A stretch of 64,000 nt of DNA from Staphylococcus equorum (GCF_029024965.1 NZ_CP118982.1:1302001-1366000); one strand, 5' to 3'. Positions 31,822 to 40,944 are shown, counted from the first letter of the stretch. A program made the numbers and translations. The notes: a model not told the origin generated them from the letters alone.

Positions 31822-31857
31822 AACCAGATTCTTTTATTAGAATCTGGTTATTTTTTT
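31822..31857 (+). terminator. Terminator of rpmG
   Basis: AACCAGATTC (31822-31831) pairs with GAATCTGGTT (31840-31849), then a T-run. Confidence 0.92.
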
Positions 31858-31897
31858 ATGAAAATTAAATTGACCAATCTTTTAAAATTGCAGTTTA

Positions 31898-31926
31898 ATG
31901 ACATTGTAATTCATTAACGTTATAAT
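31898..31926 (+). promoter_or_regulatory. Promoter of the cyclo-ligase/rhomboid operon
   Basis: ATGACA (31898-31903), 17-base spacer, perfect TATAAT (31921-31926). Confidence 0.8.
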
Positions 31927-31959
31927 AATAAGAGTATAATTAACGGGAAGGTGCATGTT

Positions 31960-32499
31960 ATGAGTAAAAAAGCGTTACGCCATGATAAAATTGAATTAAT
32001 GAAATCTTTTATGTCAAATGATAAAAAACAATCTTCAGATCAATATCTTGCAAATCATTTATTTGATACAAGTGAATATAAATCAGCAAAGCGTGTAGGC
32101 ATTGTATTATCTATGCCACATGAAGTAAATACATATTCTATCATTGAGCAAATGATTAATGAAGGTAAGACTGTTTTTGTACCTGAAACAAACTATCAAA
32201 GTAAAGAAATGGCATTTAAACATGTAGATAGTCTTGATCATATCGGACCAGATGATAAAGGTATTAATCATGTCGAAGCTGATACAGAAATTTCAAATCA
32301 ATTAGATTTATTAATTGTTCCTGGAGTGGTCTTTAATCATAGTGGATATCGCATTGGATACGGTGGGGGATATTTTGATAAGTTTTTAAGTCAAAATACA
32401 CAACCGACGATAAGTTTGCTTTATGATTTCCAACTTGGTGACTTTGAGGTTGAATCACATGATCAGCCCGTTGAAAAATTAATAATAGCAACAACTTAA
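31960..32499 (+). CDS. 5-formyltetrahydrofolate cyclo-ligase
   Basis: Converts 5-formyl-THF to 5,10-methenyl-THF using ATP, 179 residues. The N-terminal helix carries a family-typical KKALRHDKIELMKSF, and the C-terminal signature is IGYGGGYFDKFL with VPGVVFN. ATG at 31960 is preceded by GGGAAGGTG; the GTG within that site (31951) is rejected. Same place as Bacillus yqgN. Confidence 0.93.
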   Translation: MSKKALRHDKIELMKSFMSNDKKQSSDQYLANHLFDTSEYKSAKRVGIVLSMPHEVNTYSIIEQMINEGKTVFVPETNYQSKEMAFKHVDSLDHIGPDDKGINHVEADTEISNQLDLLIVPGVVFNHSGYRIGYGGGYFDKFLSQNTQPTISLLYDFQLGDFEVESHDQPVEKLIIATT

Positions 32500-32513
32500 T
32501 TATGGAGGCAGAA

Positions 32514-33971
32514 ATGATTACAGAAAAACATTATTGGAAGTGTATCTACACTTGGATTAAATATTTTAATTATCATGTTGTTCATCGTAATCAAGATGAT
32601 AGTGAAATTTGGTTAGCAAACAAGAAAAAACAGTCTGTTGCTATCTTTGAATTTGGTGCTAATTCCACTCAAGAAGTTAGATTTGCTAAAAGTAGAATTC
32701 AAGAAAACGAAGAAAATATCGTTTCATTTTTAGATTTTTCACCTAAAAATTATGAATTATATATATTCACTGATAAAACTTTTACTGATGAAAATTTAAA
32801 TGAAATACAACCACTGAAATTTAAAGTGAAAATTATTAGAGAAGCAAGTCACGCTGAAAGAATAATGCCAAATTTCATAATGAAGAAAATTTATAATCGA
32901 GATACTAAACTTACAAAATATCAATATAAACAACGTGCGTTAAATAATAATCCCATTGAGAAACATATGTTAAAGTTTTCTCCTGTAACCTACACATTAA
33001 TTGCAGTCAACATTATCATCTGGCTTGCAATGGTGCTGTTTTTAAATCGATTTTCAGATTTGAAAATGTTAGATGTAGGAGGGCTTGTGCACTTTAATGT
33101 TGTGCATGGTGAATGGTATAGATTGATTTCATCTATATTTTTACATTACGATTTTGAACATATTTTAATGAATATGCTGAGTTTGTTCATTTTTGGTAAA
33201 ATTGTGGAATCAATCGTAGGTCATTGGCGAATGCTTGTCATCTACATTGTTGCTGGATTATTTGGTAATTTTGCATCATTGTCATTCAATATTGACACTG
33301 TTTCTGCAGGTGCAAGTGGTGCAATATTCGGTTTGATTGGTGCAATATTTGGATTTATGTATGTAGGTAAACAGTTTAATCGTAAACTTATTGGTCAGTT
33401 ACTAATTGTTCTTGTAATAATGATAGGATTATCCTTATTTATGCAAAATATTAACATTGTCGCACATATTGGTGGCTTTGTAGGTGGTCTATTAATTACA
33501 TTAATCGGCTATTATTTTAAAGCGAATAAAAACAGATTTTGGTTCTTATTAATTCTAATGCTTGTATTATTTATTGCAGCACAAATTCGTATTTTCACGA
33601 TTAATGAAGATAATATATATAATACAATTATTTCAAATGAAATGAAGCAAGGTCAATATAATGAGGCTAAAGACATGGTTGAAGATACGATAGATAAGAA
33701 CTATGCAGATGATGAAACATATTATCTGCATGGACTAATTAATGCAACCTTAAACTCAAAATCTGAAGGTGTAGCAAGTTGGGAAAGGGGCTTAAGGTAT
33801 TTTCCTGACTCTGGTCTATTAAATTATCAACTAGCGATTGCAAGTAGGTCTCTTGAAGATGATGATAAAGCAAAAAAATATATAAAAGCTGCGTTAAAGG
33901 CAGACCCTAGCAATAATGATTATATTAATTTAAATAAAGAATTGAGCGATAATAGTGAACCAAAAGATTAA
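32514..33971 (+). CDS. Rhomboid family intramembrane serine protease with TPR tail
   Basis: 485 residues. An N-terminal soluble domain (1-~150) precedes six or seven membrane segments. The rhomboid dyad is S268 (GASG) and H318 (AHIGGFVGG). The last ~110 residues look like tetratricopeptide repeats. Same architecture and place as Bacillus YqgP/GluP, which degrades the magnesium transporter MgtE; that substrate is not shown here. ATG at 32514 follows ATGGAGGCAGAA, so ATG 32502 lies inside the binding site. Confidence 0.93.
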   Translation: MITEKHYWKCIYTWIKYFNYHVVHRNQDDSEIWLANKKKQSVAIFEFGANSTQEVRFAKSRIQENEENIVSFLDFSPKNYELYIFTDKTFTDENLNEIQPLKFKVKIIREASHAERIMPNFIMKKIYNRDTKLTKYQYKQRALNNNPIEKHMLKFSPVTYTLIAVNIIIWLAMVLFLNRFSDLKMLDVGGLVHFNVVHGEWYRLISSIFLHYDFEHILMNMLSLFIFGKIVESIVGHWRMLVIYIVAGLFGNFASLSFNIDTVSAGASGAIFGLIGAIFGFMYVGKQFNRKLIGQLLIVLVIMIGLSLFMQNINIVAHIGGFVGGLLITLIGYYFKANKNRFWFLLILMLVLFIAAQIRIFTINEDNIYNTIISNEMKQGQYNEAKDMVEDTIDKNYADDETYYLHGLINATLNSKSEGVASWERGLRYFPDSGLLNYQLAIASRSLEDDDKAKKYIKAALKADPSNNDYINLNKELSDNSEPKD

Positions 33972-34155
33972 TAATTTTTATGATGTACTTCAGCTTTTAA
34001 AAAAGTTTGGTTTTATTATATATTTTAAAGACAAAAATGATATGTATGAAATGATGGAACAAGAAATAAAATCATTATACGATTATAAATTATTAACAAA
34101 TGATGAATATTTGAAATGTATATTAATTATTAATCAAAGAAGAATGAATAAATAA
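33955..34155 (+). CDS. YqgQ family protein
   Basis: Small helical protein of 66 residues (DUF910/YqgQ), with NFYDVLQLLKKFGFIIY at the start and a helical acidic middle. It begins at GTG and overlaps the end of the rhomboid gene by 17 bases, so it is probably translationally coupled, since no strong binding site is visible. In Bacillus yqgQ also lies between the rhomboid gene and glcK. Function unknown. Confidence 0.85.
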   Translation: MNQKINNFYDVLQLLKKFGFIIYFKDKNDMYEMMEQEIKSLYDYKLLTNDEYLKCILIINQRRMNK

Positions 34156-34200
34156 AATTTCCCCCTTATAACATTTGTGTTTACAGGGGGAAATTTATTT
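34155..34200 (+). terminator. Terminator of the rhomboid-yqgQ operon
   Basis: AAATTTCCCCC (34155-34165) pairs perfectly with GGGGGAAATTT (34186-34196), followed by a T-rich end. It overlaps the last base of the yqgQ stop codon. Confidence 0.88.
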
Positions 34201-34223
34201 TGAGGATTAAAAAGACCAAAATT

Positions 34224-34346
34224 TCATGCTAGATCATACGCCTAGAAAGGGCTAGCATGATTGATTATGAAATGCTGATGGTTGTGTTATAAACCATTAG
34301 TTTAGTAAAATAACCATCGCTAACTTAGGTAGGTTCGATGGTTATT
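34224..34346. ncRNA. Cluster of hairpins before glk, possible small RNA
   Basis: Within the ~590-base gap before glk three inverted repeats follow each other: TCATGCTAG/CTAGCATGA (34224-34232, 34252-34260), ATGGTT/AACCAT (34278-34283, 34292-34297) and AATAACCATCG/CGATGGTTATT (34309-34319, 34336-34346). ATGGTT or AACCAT recurs in both later hairpins, so alternative folds are possible. No promoter is clear. Between 34350 and 34700 I see nothing else beyond weak promoter-like AT-rich sequence. Confidence 0.35.
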
Positions 34347-34744
34347 ACGTATATAATTTAAGAATAATGCCACGGTTTTTTTAACGGGCTTAATTGGATG
34401 ATGCACGTATGTGTGTTGCCTTTTTCTATTTATAAGTCACCACAATATAAAATTATAATCAGATTTTATGAAATTAGATAAATATTAGTAAAGTCCTAAC
34501 TAGATAAACAGGGGTTTATTGTTCATTATAATTGCAATTGATAATTGATTAAGATTAAAATGTACATAAGGAAATATCTAGTAATATTTTAAGGGTAAAA
34601 AGGACGTATTATTTTAAAAACACTAAAAAAATATGAAGTACTTATTGATGTAAAATCTCCAAACCCCTTGATATATAAGCGTTTTTGAACTACAGTGAAA
34701 GATAGCATACCATTTCAAAAAAACAGAGAAGGATGAATAAATTA

Positions 34745-35731
34745 ATGAATAAAATCATATTAGCAGCAGATATTGGTGGAACAACATGTAAATTAGGTGC
34801 TTTTGACGAAAAACTTGATCGTTTAGCAAAATGGTCAATTGATACAGATACGTCTGATGCTACTGGCTATTTACTATTAAAAAAGGTTTATGATTCTTTC
34901 GTAAATTACATAGATGAATCTGAATATACTTTTTCAAACGTCCTTGGTGTCGGCATAGGTGTCCCAGGTCCCGTGAATTTCGAAACGGGTGAAGTAAATG
35001 GAGCAGTTAATTTATATTGGACTGAAAGTGTTAATGTGCGACATATATTCCAACAGTTTGTAGATTGTCCAGTATACGTTGATAATGATGCGAACGTTGC
35101 AGCCTTAGGTGAAAAACATAAAGGCGCTGGAAATGGTTCAGATGATGTTGTGGCTATAACACTAGGAACCGGATTAGGTGGCGGTATTATTTCTAATGGA
35201 GAAATTGTTCACGGTCATAACGGTTCTGGTGCAGAGATTGGACACTTTAGAGTAGATCAGGATCAGCGTTTCCGTTGTAATTGTGGCAAGTCAGGTTGTA
35301 TTGAAACCGTAGCGTCTGCAACTGGTGTAGTTAATTTGGTCAATTTTTATTATCCTAAATTAACTTTTAAATCATCAATTTTGCAGTTAATTAAAGATAA
35401 TGAAGTAAGTGCAAAAGCAGTATTCGATGCGGCTAAGGCTGGAGATCAATTTTGTATTTTCATTACGGAACGTGTAGCAAATTATATTGCCTACTTATGT
35501 AGTATTATTAGCGTTACAAGTAACCCTAAATATATTGTTTTAGGTGGAGGCATGTCTACAGCTGGTTTGATATTAATTGAAAATATTAAAACAGAGTATC
35601 ATAATTTAACATTTACACCAGCACAACAAGGTACAGAAATAGTTCAAGCACAACTTGGAAATGATGCTGGCATTACCGGAGCAGCCGGGTTAATTTATAC
35701 TTATATAATTGAAAAGGATGGTGTTAAATAA
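34745..35731 (+). CDS. glk: Glucokinase (ROK family)
   Basis: Phosphorylates glucose to glucose 6-phosphate, 328 residues. ATP-binding [10 protein letters not shown] at the start, GVGIGVPGP, and the ROK zinc motif [13 protein letters not shown] at 34745 fits the family start and lies about 11 bases after AGAAGGAT; ATG 34733 is too close to that site. First gene of glk-yqgV-MBL hydrolase. Confidence 0.95.
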   Translation: MNKIILAADIGGTTCKLGAFDEKLDRLAKWSIDTDTSDATGYLLLKKVYDSFVNYIDESEYTFSNVLGVGIGVPGPVNFETGEVNGAVNLYWTESVNVRHIFQQFVDCPVYVDNDANVAALGEKHKGAGNGSDDVVAITLGTGLGGGIISNGEIVHGHNGSGAEIGHFRVDQDQRFRCNCGKSGCIETVASATGVVNLVNFYYPKLTFKSSILQLIKDNEVSAKAVFDAAKAGDQFCIFITERVANYIAYLCSIISVTSNPKYIVLGGGMSTAGLILIENIKTEYHNLTFTPAQQGTEIVQAQLGNDAGITGAAGLIYTYIIEKDGVK

Positions 35732-36054
35732 TGGCTATTGTTGATGTAGTTGTTATACCAGTTGGTACAGATGGTCCGAGTGTTAGTAAATATATTGCAG
35801 AAATACAAACAAAATTAAAAGAATATAAAGCACAAGGCAAAATAGATTATCAATTGACACCTATGAACACATTAATCGAAGGTGACTTAAAAGATCTATT
35901 AGAGGTTGTTCAAGTAATTCATGAATTACCTTTTGATAAAGGTTTAGACCGTGTCTGTACGAATATAAGGATTGATGATCGTCGTGATAAATCTCGCAAA
36001 ATGAATGATAAGGTAAAAGCTGTCCAAAATCATTTGGAAAATGGAGGCAACTAG
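35731..36054 (+). CDS. MTH1187/YqgV family thiamine-binding protein
   Basis: 107 residues of the DUF77 fold, with VVVIPVGTDGPSVSKYIAE at the N terminus and LTPMNTLIEGDL typical of the family. Some relatives bind thiamine; the role in cells is not known. It overlaps the last base of glk (TAATG) and sits where yqgV lies in Bacillus. Confidence 0.88.
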   Translation: MAIVDVVVIPVGTDGPSVSKYIAEIQTKLKEYKAQGKIDYQLTPMNTLIEGDLKDLLEVVQVIHELPFDKGLDRVCTNIRIDDRRDKSRKMNDKVKAVQNHLENGGN

Positions 36055-36055
36055 G

Positions 36056-36679
36056 GTGAGGATTTCGAGTTTAAGCTTAGGTTTAGTTGATACTAACACA
36101 TATTTTATTGAAAATGATAAGCAAGTCATTTTAGTAGATCCTGCTAGTGATAGCGAGTTAATTATTAAAAAACTAAATCAAATTAATAAATCACTAAAAG
36201 CGGTATTGTTAACACATGCACATTTTGATCATATTGGTGCTTTAGATGATATTATAAAAAAATATGATGTGCCAGTTTATATGCATAAATCAGAATTTGA
36301 TTTTTTAACAAATACAGAAAAAAATGGTTCTGAAAAATTCAAACAATACGGCATGCCAATTATAAAAAGTAAAGCGACACCAACAGAACTTAAAGAGGGT
36401 AAAGCACAAATTGCTGACTTTAATTTCGAAGTGCTTCACACGCCAGGACATTCTCCAGGTAGTTTATCATTCGTCTTTAATGAATTTGCAGTTGTTGGTG
36501 ATACATTATTTAATCAAGGTATAGGCAGAACTGATTTATATAAAGGTGATTATGAAACTTTGGTTAATTCAATATTAGATAAATTGTTCAAATTAGACGC
36601 TGATTTACCACTATTCCCGGGTCATGGGCCGCACACTACAGTAGAGGATGAGCAATTAAATCCTTATTTACACGGTTAA
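36056..36679 (+). CDS. MBL fold metallo-hydrolase (YqgX-like)
   Basis: Glyoxalase II-like metallo-beta-lactamase fold, 207 residues. Metal motif THAHFDHIG near 59-67, then HTPGHSPGS, GDTLF and the final PGHGP. Start is GTG 36056 with ATGGAGGC eight bases upstream; the longer in-frame reading from 36041 begins at that site. Staphylococcal relatives are listed as hydroxyacylglutathione hydrolase-like, but these bacteria lack glutathione, so the substrate is uncertain (possibly a bacillithiol conjugate, inference). Confidence 0.9.
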   Translation: MRISSLSLGLVDTNTYFIENDKQVILVDPASDSELIIKKLNQINKSLKAVLLTHAHFDHIGALDDIIKKYDVPVYMHKSEFDFLTNTEKNGSEKFKQYGMPIIKSKATPTELKEGKAQIADFNFEVLHTPGHSPGSLSFVFNEFAVVGDTLFNQGIGRTDLYKGDYETLVNSILDKLFKLDADLPLFPGHGPHTTVEDEQLNPYLHG

Positions 36680-36743
36680 TATATCGTCACGTCAATTCAA
36701 ATTATAAAAACGATTGAAAATAAAATAGGTAAAGTAATTCTAT

Positions 36744-36780
36744 CACCTCCTACGTGTTTATAAGTAGGAGGTGTTTTTTT
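36744..36780 (+). terminator. Terminator-like hairpin containing the comGA ribosome binding site
   Basis: CACCTCCTAC (36744-36753), ten-base loop, GTAGGAGGTG (36764-36773) is a perfect ten-base inverted repeat followed by seven T. The right arm contains AGGAGGTG, the only binding site for comGA, and the comGA TTG start lies at the end of the T-run. It can therefore act both as terminator of the glk operon and as a lock on comGA translation. Confidence 0.75.
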
Positions 36781-37753
36781 GAAGCTATTATTTAACAACA
36801 TAATTGAGAAAGCAATTCAGAGAAATGCTACTGATATACACTTTATACCTTCTGAAAAGGAAGTGTATATCAAATTTAGAATTCAGGATGATTTAACTTT
36901 TATTGAATCAATTCGGACACATGTTTATAGAAAGCTGCTTACTTATATGAAATATCAAGCTGGATTAGATGTATCAAAACATAATTCGGCACAAAGTGGA
37001 AGATACATATATAAACTAAAACAAATATTTTATTTAAGAATCTCTACGTTACCATTGTCTCTCGGTAATGAAAGTTGTGTTGTAAGAATCATTCCTCAAT
37101 ATTTTCAAAAGCAAAATATCACTCATGATATTGAAAAACTGTATACATTAATGAATAAAAAGCAAGGTTTAATACTATTTAGCGGTCCAACTGGATCTGG
37201 TAAAAGTACTTTAATGTATCAAATGGTTATGTATGCAAAGGAAAAGTTAGGTTTAAATATCATAACTGTAGAAGATCCGGTGGAACAATTAGTTGAGGGC
37301 GTTACTCAAGTTTCTATCAATGAAAAGGCAGGTATTAATTATGAGAGTTCTTTTAAGGCAATACTAAGGTGTGATCCAGACATTATACTTATTGGAGAAG
37401 TTAGAGATCCTACGATAGCAAAATACGTTATACAAGCAAGTTTAAGTGGTCACTTAGTATTAACTACAATACATGCTAACAATTGTAAGGGCGCGTTATT
37501 AAGATTATTAGAAATGGGCATAACAAAACAAGAAATTAACCAATCTATTTTGAGTGTGTTAAACCAAAGACTAATCACAATATATAACAGTGAAAGAAAA
37601 TTAATTTATGAACAGTTACTACAACACGATATAAGTTATTTTTTAAATAATGATTACACATTACCAAACCATTTTCATAATTTATCCTTTCATTTAAAGC
37701 AAATGTCTAAAGCAGGTGTTATTTGTGAAGAAACTGTTGATCGCTATATTTAA
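36779..37753 (+). CDS. comGA: Competence pseudopilus ATPase ComGA
   Basis: Traffic ATPase (GspE/PilB family) driving assembly of the DNA-uptake pseudopilus, 324 residues, the short form usual for Firmicutes. Walker A GPTGSGKS, Walker B ILIGEVRD, His box TTIHANN. It starts at TTG directly after a hairpin that hides AGGAGGTG. First gene of comGA-GB-GC-GD-GE-GF-GG. I saw no clear ComK or SigH site upstream by eye. Confidence 0.93.
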   Translation: MKLLFNNIIEKAIQRNATDIHFIPSEKEVYIKFRIQDDLTFIESIRTHVYRKLLTYMKYQAGLDVSKHNSAQSGRYIYKLKQIFYLRISTLPLSLGNESCVVRIIPQYFQKQNITHDIEKLYTLMNKKQGLILFSGPTGSGKSTLMYQMVMYAKEKLGLNIITVEDPVEQLVEGVTQVSINEKAGINYESSFKAILRCDPDIILIGEVRDPTIAKYVIQASLSGHLVLTTIHANNCKGALLRLLEMGITKQEINQSILSVLNQRLITIYNSERKLIYEQLLQHDISYFLNNDYTLPNHFHNLSFHLKQMSKAGVICEETVDRYI

Positions 37754-38792
37754 AATACCCAAACAAAAGATAATAGCAGAAAAAAATCAAATAGAACTTT
37801 TAATAAGATTGAAAGATTTACTAGAACATGGATTTACACTTTCTGAAGCCTTTAGGTTTTTATTAAAACATATTAAAGTTAAATCATCTAAAGTAACTGC
37901 ATTAATTGAAGAAGAATTAAAAAATGGTGCAAACTGTCATCAAATCCTTCGAATATTAAAATATCCACAACCTGTTGTGATGCTTATTTATTTCTCAGAG
38001 CTATTTAGTGATTTACCTGTGAGTTTAGCCCATGCACATGATTATTTATTGAGAAATTATAATGCTAAAAAAGCCTTATTAAAAACACTTCAATATCCAT
38101 TATTATTATTAACGTTATTCATAACTATGTTGATCGTTTTAAATCATACGATTATTCCAGAATTTCAAAATTTATATAACAATATGGATGTCCAAATATC
38201 GACTTTACAACAATTTTTGTCAACATGTATTCTCTGTTTTCCTACTTTCATATCTTACCTTATTATATTACTGTTCATTACTACAATAGCATTTATCCTT
38301 TATTACAATACTTTATCAATACAGCATAAACATAAGCTTGTTTTAGCATTGCCTATCATACGTAAATTTTTCAAACTTTATAAAACGTATCGAATTGCTT
38401 CTGAATTCTCTTTATTTTATAAAAATGGCGTAAATTTGCAAAAAATAGTGCAAATTTATGCTGAACAACGCAATGATAAATATCTAAATTTTTTAGCTGA
38501 TCGCATAACACTTGGAACACAAAATGGATTAACACTCAGTGAAATTTTAACTAACATCGCATGTTTTGAAAAAGAATTAACAGAATTTATAGAAGAAGGC
38601 GAGAAAAAAGGTAGAGTTGAAATAGAATTGAAATTATATAGTGAGATAGTCATTGCACAAATAGAACGTTATTTACAACTCCTCATAAAATTCATTCAAC
38701 CTTGTATTTTCACATTATTAGCTTTTCTCATCGTATCTTTATATCTCGTTATTATGTTACCAATGTTTGATTTAATGCAAACAATTAAATGA
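37725..38792 (+). CDS. comGB: Competence pseudopilus membrane protein ComGB
   Basis: GspF-like inner-membrane platform protein, 355 residues, with three strong membrane segments (about 120-145, 165-190, 325-350) and two cytoplasmic helical domains. It starts at GTG 37725 behind AGCAGGTG, overlapping the end of comGA by 29 bases, so it is probably coupled to it. Confidence 0.9.
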   Translation: MKKLLIAIFKIPKQKIIAEKNQIELLIRLKDLLEHGFTLSEAFRFLLKHIKVKSSKVTALIEEELKNGANCHQILRILKYPQPVVMLIYFSELFSDLPVSLAHAHDYLLRNYNAKKALLKTLQYPLLLLTLFITMLIVLNHTIIPEFQNLYNNMDVQISTLQQFLSTCILCFPTFISYLIILLFITTIAFILYYNTLSIQHKHKLVLALPIIRKFFKLYKTYRIASEFSLFYKNGVNLQKIVQIYAEQRNDKYLNFLADRITLGTQNGLTLSEILTNIACFEKELTEFIEEGEKKGRVEIELKLYSEIVIAQIERYLQLLIKFIQPCIFTLLAFLIVSLYLVIMLPMFDLMQTIK

Positions 38793-38807
38793 AAAGGAAA
38801 GGAGCCT

Positions 38808-39134
38808 ATGCATTTTTTGAAAAACTTAAAAAAACTATTTAATAAAGAAGCATTTACACTTATAGAAATGTTGCTTGTTTTATTAATCATAAGTTTATTG
38901 CTTATTTTAATCATACCTAACATTGCAAAACAATCATCACATATACAAACTGCTGGTTGTGAAGCTCAAATAAAAATGATAAACAGTCAAATTGAAGCTT
39001 ATTCATTAAAATATAATAAAAAGCCAACATCAATCGATGAACTCGTCTCAGAAGGATATATTAACGAAAGTCAAAAGCGATGTAAAACTGGTTCGACAAT
39101 TTCAATAAATAATGGTGAAGCAGTTGCTAACTAA
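38808..39134 (+). CDS. comGC: Major pseudopilin ComGC
   Basis: Main subunit of the competence pseudopilus, 108 residues. The prepilin site is KEA|FTLIE near 17-23, followed by the hydrophobic segment MLLVLLIISLLLILIIP. Two cysteines (in AGCEAQ and KRCKT) could form the disulphide known in ComGC. AAAGGAGCC precedes ATG. Confidence 0.94.
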   Translation: MHFLKNLKKLFNKEAFTLIEMLLVLLIISLLLILIIPNIAKQSSHIQTAGCEAQIKMINSQIEAYSLKYNKKPTSIDELVSEGYINESQKRCKTGSTISINNGEAVAN

Positions 39135-39558
39135 TAAAGCTTTTACTTATATAGAAATGTTAATGGTTTTAGGTATAATAAGTTTATTATTATTTTTACA
39201 AGTAAGATATATCTCTATAAATAATTCCGCAGCCCAATCAAATAATCACTCTATGACTAATCTAATTATGCAATTTAATTTTTTAAAATCGAAAGCAATT
39301 AAAGATAATAAACCAATTACTTTAATATTCAATACTTTTTCCTCGAAAATTATTGTTAGAGAACCCCAACATGAAAATCCTCATATAAAATTAACTAAAA
39401 ATACTTATATTCATCCGAGAACAAATATAAATTATTTAACTTTTGATAAAAATGGTGATACTAATAAATTCGGAACACTTTACCTATCTACAAACGGTCG
39501 ACTATATAAAATCATTTTCCATATTGAAAAAGGAAGGATGAGATTTGAAAAAATATAA
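39112..39558 (+). CDS. comGD: Minor pseudopilin ComGD
   Basis: 148 residues with prepilin site NKA|FTYIEMLMVLG and a short basic leader. It overlaps comGC by 23 bases. ATG 39112 or GTG 39115 could be the start. Low sequence conservation is normal for this subunit, so the name rests on operon place and the pilin signal. Confidence 0.88.
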   Translation: MVKQLLTNKAFTYIEMLMVLGIISLLLFLQVRYISINNSAAQSNNHSMTNLIMQFNFLKSKAIKDNKPITLIFNTFSSKIIVREPQHENPHIKLTKNTYIHPRTNINYLTFDKNGDTNKFGTLYLSTNGRLYKIIFHIEKGRMRFEKI

Positions 39559-40258
39559 TGTCACGGCTTCTTTATTTTTAGATGCTATTATTTCTTTCTC
39601 AATCATCACTACTATCTGTTTAGTGTTTTTACCAATGCTATTACAATTAAATCAAGCTACAAAAGAAAAGTTATCAGAAATTGAAATGAAAAGAATCCTA
39701 TTACTTTCATTGCATAATTACAGTGAACCTGAATTGAAAAGAGGTTTGATTTTGGATGAATATAGTTTAACTCTTAAAGAAAATAAAATTTGTATAATAA
39801 AAAGGGAAACAAAAAATGGAATTTGCTATTATAAAAAGATTAAAGCTTTCACTTATATCGAAGTGCTTTTTGCATTAATGATAACTGTATTGTTACTAAC
39901 TATAATTCCTTCATTATTCAAATCAACTACAGCCTTAAGTGTTCTAGCAAATGATCATCTAAATATAGAAAGTGAATTTTTTGCGAGAGATTTAACGCAA
40001 GATTTAATGAATAACAAGGGGGATATAATGATAGATAAATCTAAAGGAACTCAACTTTCTATTAAAGACAAAAATAAACTTATATCTTATAGCTTTAAAA
40101 ATAATAAAATTGTTAAGTCTATTAATGGGAAGGGAAATATCACATTACTTAATAACGTAAAGGCTATAAAATTTCGAATTCTAAAAAATAAATCTTTACT
40201 TGTTAACTTAAAAATTTTTGATAAGGATAAGACATTTGAAAAACAAATTCAATTTTAA
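39545..40258 (+). CDS. comGE: ComGE and ComGF merged in one frame
   Basis: An open frame of 237 codons starting at TTG. Residues 1-96 look like ComGE (hydrophobic segment ASLFLDAIISFSIITTICLVFL). Residues 100-106 are a second prepilin site (KA|FTYIE), and the rest looks like ComGF. Normally these are two proteins. One extra A in the A5 run at 39833-39837 would end the first frame at once (AAA AAA GAT TAA, giving 99 residues) and open ComGF from ATG 39816. So the join is best explained by a one-base deletion or sequencing error. A fusion placing a pilin signal in mid-chain would not be processed normally. Confidence 0.8.
   Translation: MKKYNVTASLFLDAIISFSIITTICLVFLPMLLQLNQATKEKLSEIEMKRILLLSLHNYSEPELKRGLILDEYSLTLKENKICIIKRETKNGICYYKKIKAFTYIEVLFALMITVLLLTIIPSLFKSTTALSVLANDHLNIESEFFARDLTQDLMNNKGDIMIDKSKGTQLSIKDKNKLISYSFKNNKIVKSINGKGNITLLNNVKAIKFRILKNKSLLVNLKIFDKDKTFEKQIQF
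39816..40258 (+). pseudogene. comGF: comGF, out of frame with its own start
   Basis: ATG 39816, behind AAAAGGGAAAC, reads MEFAIIK and then loses the frame at the A5 run 39833-39837. With one more A it would continue as KIKAFTYIEVLFALM and give a 147-residue minor pseudopilin with a proper leader. As written, ComGF can only be made by ribosome or polymerase slippage, or as the tail of the comGE frame. Confidence 0.75.
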
Positions 40259-40433
40259 TATATCTGGCTATATATATCCTTTTGTGATGGTCATATTTGT
40301 GCTATATTTATCTTTAATAACAAACTACACGTTCCAATTTAGCGCTCAGCTAAAAACGTTAGATAATATTGAATCTTATTATGAAAAACAAATCAACTTA
40401 TTTATAAAAAAGGAAGATATTTTTGAAAAATAA
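40236..40433 (+). CDS. comGG: Probable ComGG
   Basis: 65 residues with an N-terminal membrane segment ([18 protein letters not shown]) and a helical tail, lacking the FTxxE prepilin site, as is usual for ComGG. Start at TTG 40236 with AAGGATAAG upstream; TTG 40218 is an alternative. It overlaps the previous frame by 23 bases and aroK by 11. Named from place and shape only. Confidence 0.65.
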   Translation: MKNKFNFNISGYIYPFVMVIFVLYLSLITNYTFQFSAQLKTLDNIESYYEKQINLFIKKEDIFEK

Positions 40434-40938
40434 CATTTTAGAGCCAATTATTCTTATAGGATTTATGGGGACTGGCAAAACAACTTTAGGTAAATATCTT
40501 GCTAAAGCTAATCACCTCTCTTATGTCGATTTAGATGCCTATATCGTTCAACAAGAGAACAATACAATCCCTGATATTTTTGAGCAACTAGGTGAAAGTG
40601 GTTTTCGATCACTAGAATATAAATATTTAACAGAGTGTATTGATCGTTTTGATATCATTTCTACTGGTGGTGGCATTATAGAAGGCGAGAAGTCATATGC
40701 CTTGTTAAAGCAACAAACTAAAATTATCTGGTTAGATTGTGATTTGACAATTGTTTACAATAGAATTAAGAATGATAATAATAGACCGAATGCTAATAAT
40801 AAATCACTTTTTGATTTAAAAAGCTTGTATTCATCTAGGGTTTCAAGATATAATGAAATCGCATTCAAAAAAGTAAATAGTAGTAATCCTCTTTCAGATT
40901 TACACAAAGAAATCATGAAAGAGCTAACATGCGAATGA
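40423..40938 (+). CDS. aroK: Shikimate kinase
   Basis: Phosphorylates shikimate in the chorismate pathway, 171 residues. P-loop GFMGTGKTT near 13-21, shikimate-binding D in DLDAYI, and STGGGI. It starts at TTG 40423 behind AAGGAAG, overlapping the end of comGG, so it may be transcribed from the comG operon or from an unseen internal promoter. Confidence 0.92.
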   Translation: MKNNILEPIILIGFMGTGKTTLGKYLAKANHLSYVDLDAYIVQQENNTIPDIFEQLGESGFRSLEYKYLTECIDRFDIISTGGGIIEGEKSYALLKQQTKIIWLDCDLTIVYNRIKNDNNRPNANNKSLFDLKSLYSSRVSRYNEIAFKKVNSSNPLSDLHKEIMKELTCE

Positions 40939-40944
40939 CCAGTA

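Noticed and set aside
28500-34450. Shared short word TAARTCACCACAAWAT near 28510 and 34436
   Set aside because: Only about 14 bases match in AT-rich sequence, with no similar flanks. Two copies are not enough to call a repeat family.
38456-38923. Minus-strand frames opposite comGB and comGC
   Set aside because: Low-complexity shadows without start signals. The plus-strand comG genes overlap each other and fill the region.
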